From contig NZ_RWIU01000010.1 of assembly GCF_003944765.1 (NCBI RefSeq), positions 1 to 64,000 on the forward strand: a DNA stretch of 64,000 bases, read 5' to 3'. A model generated the notes under the pieces. It did not search any database. It saw only the letters and a program-made list of their open reading frames with translations, and was not told where the DNA came from. A program made the position numbers and the translations under genes. Below, in pieces: positions 42,363-50,961 of the stretch; position 1 is the stretch's first letter, and the number at the start of each line of letters is the position of its first letter. The DNA is from Hymenobacter perfusus (GTDB taxonomy: Bacteria; Bacteroidota; Bacteroidia; Cytophagales; Hymenobacteraceae).

Positions 42363-43486
42363 GTATGCTCGCGATGGTAGCCTACGGCATCGACCCGGGC
42401 TTTCTGCGGGCCTGCGACCAGACCCTGCAAGTGGTGCTGACCGCCTGCCGCTTCATCACGCCCAGCTTGATGGGCATTGCCCTGCTCTACACTATCGGGC
42501 GCGGCTTTATCTCGGGCAGCGGCCTGGCCATGGACTGGGGGCCGATTATCAAGGCCACCTGGATATTTTTCCTGCTCTTCTTCTACCAGACGCTGATGGA
42601 TACGCTGGGCACGGGCATTGCGGCCTTTACGGCGCTATTTGCCACGAACCAGTCAGCGGCCGAAGCTCTGCGCGACCTGACCACCCCGCCGGCCGTGGCA
42701 GCAGCGGCTCGTAACGACTCCATGGGTATCGGCGACATCGTCTCGGGCGCTTCGGCGCTGATGACGAGCATTTCAGAAACGCTGTCCACGTTCACATTTT
42801 CGGGGCTGATGACCCGGCTGTTTACGGCCACCACGGTGCTCATCATCCGCAAAATCATGACGTTCATCCAGCAGTTCATCCTGGGTTTCCTGTACGTCTG
42901 CGGCCCGATTGCCATGACTCTGTCAGTCGTCCCCTCCTTCGGACAGCTGGCCATGAAGTGGCTGCAGAACTTTTTGGCGGTGCAGATGTGGGGCCTCACG
43001 TTCGTGCTGCTCGACACGCTTTATAAGTTCTACGCCGAGTCGGCCCGCGCCCCCGGAGGGCTGTTTGGCAACATCGTGAACGGGCCCCAGCAGTCAGTCG
43101 ATGACCAGATGTTCATGCTCACCTCGGTAGCCTTCGTGCTGCTCTACGTGATGGTGCCTTACCTCACGTCGATGTTTATCGGCTCCTCGGCCGCGCAGGG
43201 TTTTATCGGCTCCATGACGGGCATGGCTGTTGGCGCGGCGACGGCTGCCGCCGGCGTCGTGGCTCCCGGTGGGGGCGGCTTATCGAGTGCCGTTGGTCGC
43301 GCGCTGGGGAACGGGGGCGGCGGTGGGAGTGGGGGCGGCGGCACTACTCCCACCGCCTCAGGCAGTAACGCCTCCGGTAGCGAAGCTCCCAGCGCTTCCG
43401 CTTCCTCCGGCCTGCCGGTCATAACGATGTCCGATGCGCTGAACCCATCCTACCGGCAACGCGCCTCCGGCATCTGGACCAAATAG
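42359..43486 (+). CDS. traJ: TraJ-like (VirB6-type) polytopic transfer protein
   Basis: 375 residues with about six membrane helices (for example VVLTACRFITPSLMGIALLY, IIKATWIFFLLFFYQTLMDT, VLIIRKIMTFIQQFILGFLY, VAFVLLYVMVPYLTSMFIGS). The order and lengths match Bacteroidetes TraJ, the VirB6-like inner-membrane channel part. The C-terminal 90 residues are Gly/Ser/Ala-rich and probably flexible. The start overlaps the traG stop. Confidence 0.88.
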   Translation: MSMLAMVAYGIDPGFLRACDQTLQVVLTACRFITPSLMGIALLYTIGRGFISGSGLAMDWGPIIKATWIFFLLFFYQTLMDTLGTGIAAFTALFATNQSAAEALRDLTTPPAVAAAARNDSMGIGDIVSGASALMTSISETLSTFTFSGLMTRLFTATTVLIIRKIMTFIQQFILGFLYVCGPIAMTLSVVPSFGQLAMKWLQNFLAVQMWGLTFVLLDTLYKFYAESARAPGGLFGNIVNGPQQSVDDQMFMLTSVAFVLLYVMVPYLTSMFIGSSAAQGFIGSMTGMAVGAATAAAGVVAPGGGGLSSAVGRALGNGGGGGSGGGGTTPTASGSNASGSEAPSASASSGLPVITMSDALNPSYRQRASGIWTK

Positions 43487-43511
43487 CTCCTTCCACCTAA
43501 CCTGTCACGCT

Positions 43512-44189
43512 ATGAAAAGCCTGCCTTTATCCTTCGCTGCTATCATACTTTGCTGCCTTGCTTCGAGCTGCCAATCAGACAACACCACACCGGCTACTAC
43601 CACCCCCGAACCTGGCTCCAGCCAATCTGCCCCAGCGGCAGCCGCTCCAACCGGCAGCGCGCCGGCTCCTTTGTCCCCTTCTACATTCGATGTGCGCCCG
43701 GGCGTGGAGCAACAAACGCCAAAGCAAGGCTACCTGCAGGTCGTTTCCGCCAAAGTCTTGAAGGCAGAGCCAATGCAGCTAACGCTACCCTGGATGTGGG
43801 GATCGGACCCGGACCGACCCGGTGGTCGAAAAGTCGGAACCGCGCCCGGCTACCGCATTTCCTACGAAGCCGTGCTCCGCTGGCAACCCATAGGAGGCTA
43901 CGGGCCTAAGGAAAAAGTACCGGCCTCGCTGCCGCTGTACGCTCCTAATGGCACCGATTCGCTGGCCAGCTTCAAGGTCGGAGCCCAGGACCTGACAAAG
44001 CCGGAGCACTTCACGGTGTCGCAAATCCAGCCCCACACGCCCGTGACAGTACGCGGCACCTTGTATGCCTACACGGGCCAGAACAATCAGAAGCAGCCTG
44101 CCCTGATAGTGTACCCCTACCGCGACCCTTCCGGTTTGCCGGAACCCAACAGGATGACCTTCCTCACGCTCCAATCATCGGGGCAGTAG
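43512..44189 (+). CDS. lipoprotein in tra operon, unknown function
   Basis: 225 residues. The N-terminus (LSFAAIILCCLASSCQSDN) is a lipoprotein signal with a Cys acceptor, followed by a Ser/Thr/Pro/Ala linker. The rest is beta-rich (VEQQTPKQGYLQVVSAKVLK, TVRGTLYAYTGQNNQK). It could be a VirB7-like lipoprotein stabilising the outer-membrane core complex, or an entry-exclusion or surface protein. I do not recognise a family. It lies between the VirB6- and VirB8-type genes. Confidence 0.7.
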   Translation: MKSLPLSFAAIILCCLASSCQSDNTTPATTTPEPGSSQSAPAAAAPTGSAPAPLSPSTFDVRPGVEQQTPKQGYLQVVSAKVLKAEPMQLTLPWMWGSDPDRPGGRKVGTAPGYRISYEAVLRWQPIGGYGPKEKVPASLPLYAPNGTDSLASFKVGAQDLTKPEHFTVSQIQPHTPVTVRGTLYAYTGQNNQKQPALIVYPYRDPSGLPEPNRMTFLTLQSSGQ

Positions 44190-44231
44190 GGCAAAAAGGC
44201 ATTCCCTTCCAACACTCACAACCACTCACCA

Positions 44232-44981
44232 ATGGATTCCGCCAAAGACTTAAGTACTTCTTTCTCCACCATGCGCAACCTAGCGCTGGGCAGCGTGCTT
44301 GCCCTATTGCTCGTGGCTCTGGCCTCGGGCTTCCTGGTGTACCGCGCCTATGAAAACAGCGGCCGGCGAGTGTATGTCGTCTCGCAAACCGGCTCGGTAG
44401 CGGCCCTATCGGCCGGCAACGACGCGCATACGCCCTACGAGGCCCGCAACCTGGTGCGCCAGTTCATGCAAACCATGTTCGGCCACGACCAATACACCTT
44501 CAAGGCCAACCTGGACGCGGCCCTGCCCCTGATTGAGGGGCGCGGTGGCCGGCGCATCTACGAGGGCTTCACCCGCGGGCAGGTGCTGCAGAACTACGAG
44601 CGCTACGCGGCCCGCAACGTGGTCACCGTCGACAGCGTGCTGGTGGACATGAGCAAGCGCCCCTGGTCGGGCTCGGTCTACATCAAGCAGCGCATTTTCA
44701 TCGGGGGCCAGCAGAAGGAGCCCCTGCCGCTGGCCGCCAAGTTCAACCTGGTGGAAACCAACCGCTCGGATGCCAACCCCTACGGGCTGCTCATCACCAA
44801 CTTCGACTACATCCCTTACTCGCCGCAGCTGACGCGGGAAGAGCAGGAGCTGCTGCAGGCCCAGGAGGCCGACCGGCAGCGCCGCCTGCAGGAAGCCGAA
44901 CGCGGCCTGGCCCCGGCCGGCGCGCCCGCCGCGCCGGCGGCTCCGGCCACCACGCCCGCTCCAACTGCCCCCGCCAACTAA
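44232..44981 (+). CDS. traK: TraK-like (VirB8-type) transfer protein
   Basis: 249 residues. One N-terminal membrane helix (LALGSVLALLLVALASGFLV) and a periplasmic NTF2-like domain (YEARNLVRQFMQTMFGHDQY, SVYIKQRIFIGGQQKEPLPL) match Bacteroides TraK and VirB8. VirB8 proteins nucleate the assembly of the type IV channel. The C-terminal end is an Ala/Pro-rich tail of about 40 residues, longer than typical. It is followed after 19 bases by the VirB9-type gene. Confidence 0.88.
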   Translation: MDSAKDLSTSFSTMRNLALGSVLALLLVALASGFLVYRAYENSGRRVYVVSQTGSVAALSAGNDAHTPYEARNLVRQFMQTMFGHDQYTFKANLDAALPLIEGRGGRRIYEGFTRGQVLQNYERYAARNVVTVDSVLVDMSKRPWSGSVYIKQRIFIGGQQKEPLPLAAKFNLVETNRSDANPYGLLITNFDYIPYSPQLTREEQELLQAQEADRQRRLQEAERGLAPAGAPAAPAAPATTPAPTAPAN

Positions 44982-45000
44982 CCACCAATCCCTTACTCCG

Positions 45001-45900
45001 ATGCGACTTTACACCCTCCCGGCCTTGCTCGGGCTGTTTTCACTACTTCTTCGGACGGCGCCGGCTGCCGCGCAAAGTACTGCCGCCACCCCGACTACGG
45101 CCTTAGCTACCTCCGACAACCTGTTGAATGTGGCCGTGTCCGACTCCTCCACGACCTACCTGGTTTTTGGTGGCCCCGTGTCGCTGGTCGATGTGGGCAT
45201 GGCTAATAACTACCTGGTCAAGATTGAAGCCAACGCCGTGTTTGTGCGCGCCAGGCGCAAGCACGCCCCGCCCACGCCCATGCTCATCCGCTACGGCTCG
45301 AAGTACTGGATGGGCCGGCTGGTGTACGCGAACCGGCCGGTGCTGCAGCTCTACGACTTTCAAAAGGACGGCGCGCTGAGCATCAACGGCAAAAGCGTCT
45401 CGTCCACAGGGGCCGCGCCGGAAAACGAGCTGGCCCTGGACAAGGAGCGGGAAAAGAAGGCTGTTGTGGAAGGCAAGCTCAGCCAGCTGCGCAAAGCCAG
45501 GGAAGAGCACCAAGCCGTGGCCGTGGTCGACAACGACTTAGTGCTGTCGCTGGCCAACGTGCGCAATGACAAGGATTTTACCTACCTGCGCTTCAAGGTC
45601 ATCAACAAGACCAACATTGACTACAACGTGGATTTCACCGACTTCCAGCTGGTGGAAAACGCCCAGAAGAAGTTTCTGGCCCGCAAGAAGAACGAGGCCC
45701 GGCGCCCGCTGGCCCCCTCGGGCGGTAGCCCGAACCAGGTGATTACCGGCCGCACTACCGGCTACCTGACTTATGCCATTCCGCTGTACGCGGCCACCGA
45801 GCGCGGCTTCCTGGAAGTAACGCTGCGTGAGCTCAACGGCGCCCGGGTGCTGGTGCTGCCCGTGCCTTCCCGCGTCATCAATCGCGCTGCCACCATTTAA
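45001..45900 (+). CDS. traN: TraN-like (VirB9-type, DUF4138) transfer protein
   Basis: 299 residues with a signal peptide (YTLPALLGLFSLLLRTAPAA). The body (VSDSSTTYLVFGGPVSLVDV, YLVKIEANAVFVRARRK, then LRFKVINKTNIDYNVDFTDF) is the DUF4138/TraN pattern, the Bacteroidetes VirB9 equivalent and part of the periplasmic and outer-membrane core. It is 16 bases upstream of the VirB10-type gene. Confidence 0.88.
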   Translation: MRLYTLPALLGLFSLLLRTAPAAAQSTAATPTTALATSDNLLNVAVSDSSTTYLVFGGPVSLVDVGMANNYLVKIEANAVFVRARRKHAPPTPMLIRYGSKYWMGRLVYANRPVLQLYDFQKDGALSINGKSVSSTGAAPENELALDKEREKKAVVEGKLSQLRKAREEHQAVAVVDNDLVLSLANVRNDKDFTYLRFKVINKTNIDYNVDFTDFQLVENAQKKFLARKKNEARRPLAPSGGSPNQVITGRTTGYLTYAIPLYAATERGFLEVTLRELNGARVLVLPVPSRVINRAATI

Positions 45901-45916
45901 CGCCGCTCCTCCCGTT

Positions 45917-47305
45917 ATGGAACCTATCACACCTCTTACTTTGCCTAGCCGTCCGGACAGTGAGCAACCCACTCCGGCAGCAGAGTCCCGCAAGCGCACT
46001 CCGGCAGAACTACTTCGCGCCAATTGGGTAGCACTGGCTGGCCTGCTCGTGGTCCTTATTATCGGTGGCCTGCTGCTGTGGCTGAAAGCCGCGCAGCGAG
46101 CGGCCCAGCAGGAGCGCGAGCCTGTGGCAGCCGCCTCGGCTAACATCGAGCCCGAAATTCCCTCGGTGGAAACCGCGCCGCCGGCACCGGCTGCCTCGCC
46201 CTCTGCCCAGATTGAAGCTCAGCGCCGCGCCGAGCAGGATGCTCAGAGCGCCCCGGCCCGGGCGACGGACCAGGATGTGGTGGACGTGTTTGCCGTTGAC
46301 ACCACCGGTCTGGCCCTGCGCAAGCGGCGCCGCGCCCAGGCTGCCGCGCAGGCCGCGAGCCGCCGGGCAGAAGCGGCCCGCCTGGCCGCGGCCGACGTGG
46401 ACACGATTGAAACCACCATTCAGGATCCCTCGACGGGCTCTTACCGCGCCCAGACCCTTGTTGTGCCCCGTCGGCGCCTCGCGGCAGGCAGTAGCGGTAC
46501 TAGTGGCCGCCGCTCTTCGGGCACCGGTCGCGGGGGCCGCCTAATGCCGGCCCGCGATACGGACGGCACCCCGTTTGAAACCGACCCGGACGTACTGGCC
46601 ATGCTGGGCTCCTCCCCACCGGAAACCCGCGCGGCTTACGAGCGCATGACCGGCAAGCGCTACCGCGACCCCAACCAGACCGCGCAGCTGCTGGCCACGC
46701 GGATGAGCGCGCCCGGCATGGACGGCTTCAACACGGTCAAAGTGGGCAACGCTACTCGGAAGATGGCCCAGGGCAGCCAGCGCGAGCAGCAGCTGGCCCC
46801 GGACGTGTTTTTCAAGTGCGTCATTAACGGCGAGCAGAAGGTGCGCACCGGCTCGGTGGTTATCCTGCGCCTGCTGGAAGACGCCGTGGTGTCCGGGGTG
46901 ACCTTCCCCAAGAACCTGGTCTTTGCCGGCGTGGCCACCGTGGGCACCAATAACGTGACGCTGGAAGTCAACCGCCTCGGGCCAACGCGGGTGCAGGCCG
47001 ACATCTACGACTTCAACTACATGCCGGGCATCATGATTGACCCGGTAAAACGCGTGGCCCGCGAAGCCGGCCTGGCCGGCAACGAGCTGCAACAGCATAC
47101 CACCCAGGAAATCAGCACGGCCATCGACCGCTCGGCCTCGGCCGCCAATTCGGTCGTGGGCGTGGGTGGCCGCGTGGCTGCTACGGTGCTGTCGCGGCCC
47201 AAGACCCGCACCAAGCTGCGCGACGTGCTGCTGCCCGATGGCTACCCCATCCTGATTACCACGGCTGCCGCCGGCCAACTGGGCCCGGAAGCCGCGGCGC
47301 GCTGA
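45917..47305 (+). CDS. traM: TraM-like (VirB10-type) transfer protein
   Basis: 462 residues from ATG 45917 (MEPITPLTLPSRPDSE). A membrane helix (VALAGLLVVLIIGGLLLWLK) precedes a long Ala/Arg/Glu-rich periplasmic linker. The C-terminal TraM/VirB10 domain includes VFFKCVINGEQKVRTGSVVI, VVSGVTFPKNLVFAGVA and PVKRVAREAG. VirB10 spans the envelope and senses ATP use by the channel ATPases. The linker is long and low-complexity, as commonly seen in this phylum. Genes encoding the VirB9 and VirB5 equivalents flank it. Confidence 0.9.
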   Translation: MEPITPLTLPSRPDSEQPTPAAESRKRTPAELLRANWVALAGLLVVLIIGGLLLWLKAAQRAAQQEREPVAAASANIEPEIPSVETAPPAPAASPSAQIEAQRRAEQDAQSAPARATDQDVVDVFAVDTTGLALRKRRRAQAAAQAASRRAEAARLAAADVDTIETTIQDPSTGSYRAQTLVVPRRRLAAGSSGTSGRRSSGTGRGGRLMPARDTDGTPFETDPDVLAMLGSSPPETRAAYERMTGKRYRDPNQTAQLLATRMSAPGMDGFNTVKVGNATRKMAQGSQREQQLAPDVFFKCVINGEQKVRTGSVVILRLLEDAVVSGVTFPKNLVFAGVATVGTNNVTLEVNRLGPTRVQADIYDFNYMPGIMIDPVKRVAREAGLAGNELQQHTTQEISTAIDRSASAANSVVGVGGRVAATVLSRPKTRTKLRDVLLPDGYPILITTAAAGQLGPEAAAR

Positions 47306-47336
47306 TTCAGTTCCACTCACTAAACCGGATACGACG

Positions 47337-48227
47337 ATGAAAAAGACGCTTTCCTCGGCCCTTGTGGCCTTCGCGCTGATTCTGGCTTCTGGTCAGGAGG
47401 CTACCGCCCAGATGGTGGTCAACGACCCCGTGCACATGGGCGTGCACATCGGCGACTTCGCCAAGCGCCTCAAGCAGTGGACCGAAACGGTCAAGAACTA
47501 TCAGGTCATTAAGGACGCCAAGCAGATTGCCGGCGTCACCAAAGACATTACCGGCCAGGTCAAGAATATCACCGACGAGACCCTGCAGCTGCAGCGCCAG
47601 GTGCAGGCCGACCTGCGCAAGGTGCAGAGCATCCAGGACCTGCGCCTCTCCAACCCCCAGGAACTGTTTGCCCGCGCCCTGGCCATGTCGGGCCGGGGGC
47701 AGAGCAACCAGTACATGCCCGTGTTTCAGAAGGCTGAGCGCCTGCGCCAGGCCCTGCAGCTGAATAACCCCCAGCAGGATTTGAACACGGTGTACGACGT
47801 GTTTTCGCGCTTCGGCTCGGGCGCTACGGCTGGCAATAACCGCATGAGTTCCCAGCAGTACCAGCAGAAGCGCGAGGAAGCGGCCGTCTCTACGTTTGCT
47901 TACGAGGAGATGATGCAGAAAAAGAAAATTGCTACCGCCTTCGGCTACTACAAGATTGCCGACGAGATGACGCAGCAGAGCATTGAGATGAATGCCACGC
48001 TCAAAAACCCCGGCCGCTACGCCATGACGGAAGGAGAGCGGATGGTGGCCCTGAATACCTCGAACGACAACATGATTAAGGCCATGCAGCTGCGCCAGGA
48101 AGCCGACCGCCTGCTGGCCGAAGCCGCCCAGCCCGGCCCCTCCCGGCAGGCGGCCGAGATGGTCTACTCCGACATCCTGGTGCAAAACGCCCTCATCAAA
48201 GCGGACCGGGCCCGCCCCCGCAACTAA
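47337..48227 (+). CDS. VirB5-like/DUF4141 (TraI-type) transfer protein
   Basis: 296 residues with a signal peptide (LSSALVAFALILASGQEATA). The mature part is helical (QWTETVKNYQVIKDAKQIAG, VQADLRKVQSIQDLRL, KEDEMTQQ-like helices later), as in VirB5/TrbJ and the Bacteroidetes DUF4141 proteins that cap or modulate the pilus. It sits between traM and traO-like genes. The family fit is by layout and position; I did not find a single diagnostic motif. Confidence 0.75.
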   Translation: MKKTLSSALVAFALILASGQEATAQMVVNDPVHMGVHIGDFAKRLKQWTETVKNYQVIKDAKQIAGVTKDITGQVKNITDETLQLQRQVQADLRKVQSIQDLRLSNPQELFARALAMSGRGQSNQYMPVFQKAERLRQALQLNNPQQDLNTVYDVFSRFGSGATAGNNRMSSQQYQQKREEAAVSTFAYEEMMQKKKIATAFGYYKIADEMTQQSIEMNATLKNPGRYAMTEGERMVALNTSNDNMIKAMQLRQEADRLLAEAAQPGPSRQAAEMVYSDILVQNALIKADRARPRN

Positions 48228-48232
48228 CCCTT

Positions 48233-48772
48233 ATGAAGAACCTACTGCTAGTGGCCCTGCTGCTGGCGGGGGCCGGCGCCGTACCGGCCTTCGCTCAGCG
48301 CCACGTCCATCACATTTCCAGCTGGGGCGCCCATCTGGGCCGCTCCGAAACCGGCGACTACTACGAGCTAAGCTACACGGCCATGCTCACCAACCGCCTG
48401 GCGCTCCGGGCCAGCGGCCTGCGCGACGCCGGCAACCTCGCCGGTCGCGGCGAATATTCGAGCTACGTGGGCCGGGTACTGCTCGCCCCGCAGCTTTTTC
48501 GCCTGGGCGAAGTGGCCTACGTGCACCTGCTGCTGGGTGCCGGCGCGGGTTACGAGCGCACAGGGGAGAACGGGACCGGTGAAATAGCAGCAGACGCCAA
48601 GGAGCCGCAGCGCTTTACCTACGGCCCGCAGACCGGGGCTGAAGTCGATGTATTCCTCGGCAACCGCTTCTCCCTGGTGGCCACCGCCACCAAAGGCTAC
48701 TTATTCAACAATCCTCTCATCGACCAGTGGCCGGGCTACGCCAGCGCCGGCCTGCGGTATCATTTCCGCTAA
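48233..48772 (+). CDS. traO: TraO-like outer-membrane transfer protein
   Basis: 179 residues with a signal peptide (LLVALLLAGAGAVPAFAQRH). The body alternates amphipathic strands (YYELSYTAMLTNRLALRASG, GYERTGENGTGEIAADAK, VDVFLGNRFSLVATATKGYL) and ends GYASAGLRYHFR, an aromatic C-terminus typical of outer-membrane beta-barrels. This matches TraO of Bacteroides transfer regions. It starts five bases after the VirB5-like stop. Confidence 0.8.
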   Translation: MKNLLLVALLLAGAGAVPAFAQRHVHHISSWGAHLGRSETGDYYELSYTAMLTNRLALRASGLRDAGNLAGRGEYSSYVGRVLLAPQLFRLGEVAYVHLLLGAGAGYERTGENGTGEIAADAKEPQRFTYGPQTGAEVDVFLGNRFSLVATATKGYLFNNPLIDQWPGYASAGLRYHFR

Positions 48773-48785
48773 CCCTTTCTGACCT

Positions 48786-49172
48786 ATGAAACGACTTGCT
48801 TATTTACTCCTGAGCTGTGCCGCCCTGGGCCCAACCACGAGCTGCTCCAAGGACGAGGCAGCCCCCACTGGGCCGAAAGAATACCAGGTAGAGTATCAGG
48901 TTACCTCGAACGCCCCGGTATCGGACTACCTGAGCTACACCAACGAAAGCGGCGGCAACACAACGCGCAACAACACCCCACTACCGGCCAGCTACCGGTT
49001 TAAGCGCACCATGAAACGGGGCGACAACCTGACCATCCTGGCCAGTATCGACGGGGGTACAGCAGCATCGGAAATCACCTGCGCCATTCTGCTGGATGGC
49101 AAAGAGGTGAAGAAGGAAACGGGACGGGGCGTCGGTGCGCAAGCGGTGCCGGTGTATGTAATTGGGCAGTAG
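48786..49172 (+). CDS. small lipoprotein at the end of the tra operon
   Basis: 128 residues: lipoprotein signal (AYLLLSCAALGPTTSCSKDE) followed by a beta-sandwich-like sequence (EYQVEYQVTSNAPVSDYLSY, RFKRTMKRGDNLTILASIDG). The pattern resembles MmpS-like small lipoproteins. A role as an operon-end accessory, for example entry exclusion or core stabilisation, is possible but unsupported. Confidence 0.65.
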   Translation: MKRLAYLLLSCAALGPTTSCSKDEAAPTGPKEYQVEYQVTSNAPVSDYLSYTNESGGNTTRNNTPLPASYRFKRTMKRGDNLTILASIDGGTAASEITCAILLDGKEVKKETGRGVGAQAVPVYVIGQ

Positions 49173-49199
49173 GGAAGAAATCAGCCACGTATTATTCTC

Positions 49200-49565
49200 A
49201 TGGACTCTCCCTTTGCTTCCGCTGCCTTTCCGGACCCGGCGCTCATCATTAACTACCCCACGGCCTTGCGCTTTGTCCGCTTCCGCCTCAACCGCATGCC
49301 GCACGGGCAAATGAAGCCCTGGGCAACTGCGCAGCGCTTCAACTACGCCCGGCTGGTAGAAATCAAAAAGGATGACCGCCAGCTATACGCCCCGCTACTC
49401 AAGCGGCTTTTGGCAGCTTTTGGCTACTCAGTTGACGTGCTTCGCTTGATTTCCATGACCAACGAAAAAAGACATTTCTACTGGTTTGCGACGCCCGAAG
49501 CGCATGCTCTCTTTTGCCTGGAGCTGCGCACCTACGAGGAACTGGTCCTGCAGGCCAGTCGATAG
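49200..49565 (+). CDS. small HTH-like protein, paralogue of the 37.7-kb gene
   Basis: 121 residues. MDSPFASAAFPDPALIINYP, then RFVRFRLNRMPHGQMKPWAT and KRLLAAFGYSVDVLRLISMT parallel the 37670-38056 protein segment by segment. The first half has an XRE-like outline. It is the last gene before the strong terminator at 49586 and shares the transfer-operon strand, so it may be read with that operon. Confidence 0.75.
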   Translation: MDSPFASAAFPDPALIINYPTALRFVRFRLNRMPHGQMKPWATAQRFNYARLVEIKKDDRQLYAPLLKRLLAAFGYSVDVLRLISMTNEKRHFYWFATPEAHALFCLELRTYEELVLQASR

Positions 49566-49585
49566 AACCTCCCGCCAGTATAATA

Positions 49586-49619
49586 AAAAGGCCGCCCAGC
49601 AATCTGGGCGGCCTTTTTT
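49586..49619. terminator. strong bidirectional terminator after the tra operon
   Basis: AAAAGGCCGCCCAG pairs exactly with CTGGGCGGCCTTTT around CAAT, with a T-run (or A-run on the other strand) at each end. It can end both the tra transcript and the minus-strand gene at 49640. Confidence 0.9.
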
Positions 49620-49639
49620 GTCAGGAGCTTGGAGCGGTG

Positions 49640-49900
49640 CTACGCGGCTTTGGCCAACTCCCGCTGGAGGCACTCGCGCAGCATCGGGTAGGATTCCGGG
49701 CAAATCCGGATAGTAGGCTCCTGCGCGGTGCAATACAGAAAAGAAGGGTCAGCTAGGGCAACAGCGCGTGACCAAGCAGACGCGGGGGCTTCGGTGGAAA
49801 GGGATAGCAGTGGGGTGAATTCTTCTTGAATGAGCCGAATCACCAGCGCCTGCACGGTAGGGCAGATGCGGGAAAACCGGCAATAGGGACTCGCGGACAT
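49640..49900 (-). CDS. small hypothetical protein
   Basis: 86 residues from ATG 49900 (MSASPYCRFSRICPTVQALV); a start at 49987 is possible but adds unusual sequence. It is a helical domain with several Cys (YCRFSRICP, FLYCTAQEP, IRICPESYP, MLRECLQR). I do not recognise it. It converges with the tra operon on the shared terminator. Confidence 0.45.
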   Translation of the reverse strand: MSASPYCRFSRICPTVQALVIRLIQEEFTPLLSLSTEAPASAWSRAVALADPSFLYCTAQEPTIRICPESYPMLRECLQRELAKAA

Positions 49901-49987
49901 AAGGCTTGCTTCGACGGAAAGGGTTGACAACGCCCCGCCTGCGGCCGCGCGAAGGGGGCCGGGCAGGAAACAGCTTATCAGCGGCAC

Positions 49988-50961
49988 TGCTCACTCCGTG
50001 CATGGGGTGGGGCAGTGACCTGCTGATACAGTGAGAAAGGAGCGTTAGGCGAGGGAACCCACGAAGAGGGCGGGCCGCTGCTGGATGGGCAGCGGCTGCC
50101 GGTGAGCCCAGCTCAGCCAGTCCGCAGTGAGGCCTGCTGACAGGGGGCAACTATGCAGATCGGTAGATTTCAAGGCCAGCATGCTCGGGCAATCGGTGTA
50201 GAAGCAAAGCTAGCCAATACGGGCAAAACAGGCAGCTGTTTTGCCTTTTAACCAGCAAAAATTGATATTACCTGAGACCAGCTGGTGTCCTGGACTACAT
50301 CTTTTACCATGGCCCGGCGCTAGCGCAGAAGTCCCCTACGTTGGCGCATGATCTATGCAAAACAACCTCAAATGCTTTGCACGAAGGCGACAAAACCGAC
50401 TTAATGCTCCTTATTGGAAAATACTCACCACTTCCTGGGCCTTACTGGAATTCCTTTACCCTTAACGCTCCGATGAGTCCTACCAATGGAAAGATATACC
50501 ATTGTGCGACCTGCTCGTTCTACCAGGTCAACCTCCACTTGATCTGGATATTCTGACTTGCTAATAGATAACAAGCGGTGCTGCCAAAGCTGTCACACAA
50601 TTGAGCCTTTCAGATTCTTGAGCACCGCACCCGTGAGCCCTTGATGAGCCCATTGGAAGAGTGCCTGCTCATCTTCAAAACCGGCCTCTAAATACTAGAA
50701 AAGCGCATTTATCTAATTCGACTACTGGATGATGAGCCAATTGTGAGCCCATTAGCAGAGTCGCAATGATTAGAATTCCGGTAGTGCAGCAGGTCCAAGC
50801 AATTCAATCTGCAGCCTATGCTTGTATGCTGTCCCGCTATATCCAGCTGCTCTTCCTACCGAGTTCATTGCTATCTGAACTTGGCTCCTACTGAATTCTG
50901 CTGCCCGCGCACCGGGCTAATCCAATATAACCAGGGAATTAGCGCTGGGTCCACCAGCTTG
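49988..50961. other. long non-coding stretch, nothing identified
   Basis: Nearly 1 kb without a convincing gene. Small frames at 50341 and elsewhere look random. Two similar segments, TGAGCCCATTGGAAGAG near 50644 and TGAGCCCATTAGCAGAG near 50744, form an imperfect direct repeat of unknown meaning. The area may hold decayed insertion sequence. Confidence 0.4.

Noticed and set aside
50341..50556. A 71-codon open frame in the spacer after the tra operon
   Set aside because: The translation looks random, with no preferred codon pattern, start context or family resemblance.
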